From Desulfobacterales bacterium (GTDB lineage Bacteria > Desulfobacterota > Desulfobacteria > Desulfobacterales > UBA11574): a DNA stretch of 6,372 nt. Positions within the stretch are counted from its first letter, which is position 1, and each line of letters begins with the position of its first letter. Shown here piece after piece: positions 5,899 to 6,372 of this stretch. A model generated the notes under the pieces. It saw only the letters and a program-made list of their open reading frames with translations, did no database searches and was not told where the DNA came from. A program made the translations under genes and the position numbers. The DNA lies in NCBI GenBank assembly GCA_012974475.1, contig JAAXQD010000099.1, forward strand, positions 1 through 6,372. Direction: 5' to 3'.

Positions 5899-5920
5899 AA
5901 TTAGGGCGAAGCCCCTAATT
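5899..5920. repeat. Compact hairpin just upstream of era
   Basis: AATTAGGG at 5899-5906 pairs perfectly with CCCTAATT at 5913-5920, enclosing CGAAGC. It abuts the outer arm of the preceding hairpin and ends 20 bases before the era start. Neither side has a T-tract, so a factor-independent terminator is unlikely. It may be the end module of the same repeat or a structure in the era leader. Confidence 0.6.
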
Positions 5921-5940
5921 TATAGCATACAAGGGATTGC

Positions 5941-6372
5941 ATGTCAGATATACAGGAAAAATCACAGGAATTTAAATCCGGATTCGTGGCCATTGTGGGT
6001 GCACCCAATGTGGGGAAGTCGACGCTTCTAAATCAGATTCTGGGCGAAAAGATTTCAATTACTTCTAAAAAACCACAAACCACACGGAATCGGATACTGG
6101 GTGTAGTCCATCGGCCCGCGTCTCAACTTATTTTCTTAGATACGCCGGGGGTTCATAGGGCCAAACACCCGTTGAACATTCGAATTGTGGAGACAGCCCT
6201 TTCAGCACTGGGAAATGTAGATATTGTCCTTGTTATGATTGATGTGGCCAATCCGGATACTGAATCAGAAGGTTTTATTGTAAAGAAACTACAAGAAATA
6301 AAACGACCGGTTGTCCTTGTCCTTAACAAAATAGATCTCATAAAAAAACCTGCGCTCCTTACCATTATGGAC
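5941..6372 (+). CDS. era: GTPase Era, N-terminal part (3' end cut by window edge)
   Basis: Era is an essential GTPase that binds 16S rRNA near its 3' end and assists 30S subunit maturation, partly at the membrane. The 144 visible codons stay open to the last base. G1/P-loop is GAPNVGKST at 20-28, the G2 region is KKPQTTRNRILG at 43-54 with the switch threonines, G3 is DTPGVH at 67-72 and G4 is NKID at 129-132. The PQTTRNRI and DTPG signatures together are typical of Era rather than Der or Obg. Era is about 300 residues, so G5 and the C-terminal KH RNA-binding domain lie beyond the window. The start ATG 5941 has a moderate AAGGGA 4 bases before it, and the 12-residue lead before GFVAIVG is normal. 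It is divergent from the DHH gene, so it needs its own promoter in the 210-base gap; I could not place one securely. Confidence 0.96.
   Translation, partial: MSDIQEKSQEFKSGFVAIVGAPNVGKSTLLNQILGEKISITSKKPQTTRNRILGVVHRPASQLIFLDTPGVHRAKHPLNIRIVETALSALGNVDIVLVMIDVANPDTESEGFIVKKLQEIKRPVVLVLNKIDLIKKPALLTIMD

Noticed and set aside
5921..5926. TATAGC as a -10 box for era.
   Set aside because: Only 4 of 6 matches, no -35 at the right distance, and transcription would begin only about 9 bases before the ATG.

Overview
The window (6372 bases, moderate GC) looks like chromosomal DNA from a Desulfobacterota-like (sulfate-reducer-type) bacterium. The grounds are a siroheme decarboxylase AhbB-type protein, which belongs to the siroheme-dependent heme route of sulfate reducers and archaea, a B12-domain radical SAM protein, a compact CBS-pair protein of a type I associate with this group, and dispersed palindromic repeats between genes. 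The taxonomic assignment is inference; no rRNA or other marker is complete here.

Layout. Bases 1-941: 3' part of an adenine deaminase gene (ade), cut by the window edge. Bases 942-1079: intergenic, with a candidate promoter and a 17-base palindrome. Bases 1080-1544: a 154-residue two-CBS-domain protein behind a near-perfect Shine-Dalgarno sequence. Bases 1545-1811: intergenic, with a 104-base dispersed palindromic repeat. Bases 1812-4837: three co-directional genes with 31- and 34-base gaps, probably one transcription unit: mtnA (methylthioribose-1-phosphate isomerase), ahbB (siroheme decarboxylase beta-type) and an unassigned B12-binding radical SAM enzyme. Bases 4834-5730, minus strand: a DHH-family phosphoesterase whose stop codon overlaps that of the radical SAM gene. 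Bases 5731-5940: a divergent intergenic region with a long imperfect hairpin and a second short hairpin. Bases 5941-6372: the first 144 codons of era, cut by the window edge. No gene-free stretch exceeds 300 bases.

How the genes may work together. Adenine deaminase and MtnA both act on salvage products of S-adenosylmethionine use: adenine, and the (methylthio)ribose phosphate left from methylthioadenosine or 5'-deoxyadenosine. Radical SAM enzymes release 5'-deoxyadenosine, and one sits in the same operon as mtnA. AhbB belongs to a tetrapyrrole pathway that also uses radical SAM enzymes (AhbC, AhbD). A link between SAM by-product salvage and radical SAM/tetrapyrrole chemistry is therefore plausible, but it rests on gene order alone. 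The most open question is the function of the radical SAM gene at 3473-4837. I see no CRISPR array, tRNA, rRNA, transposase or toxin-antitoxin pair.
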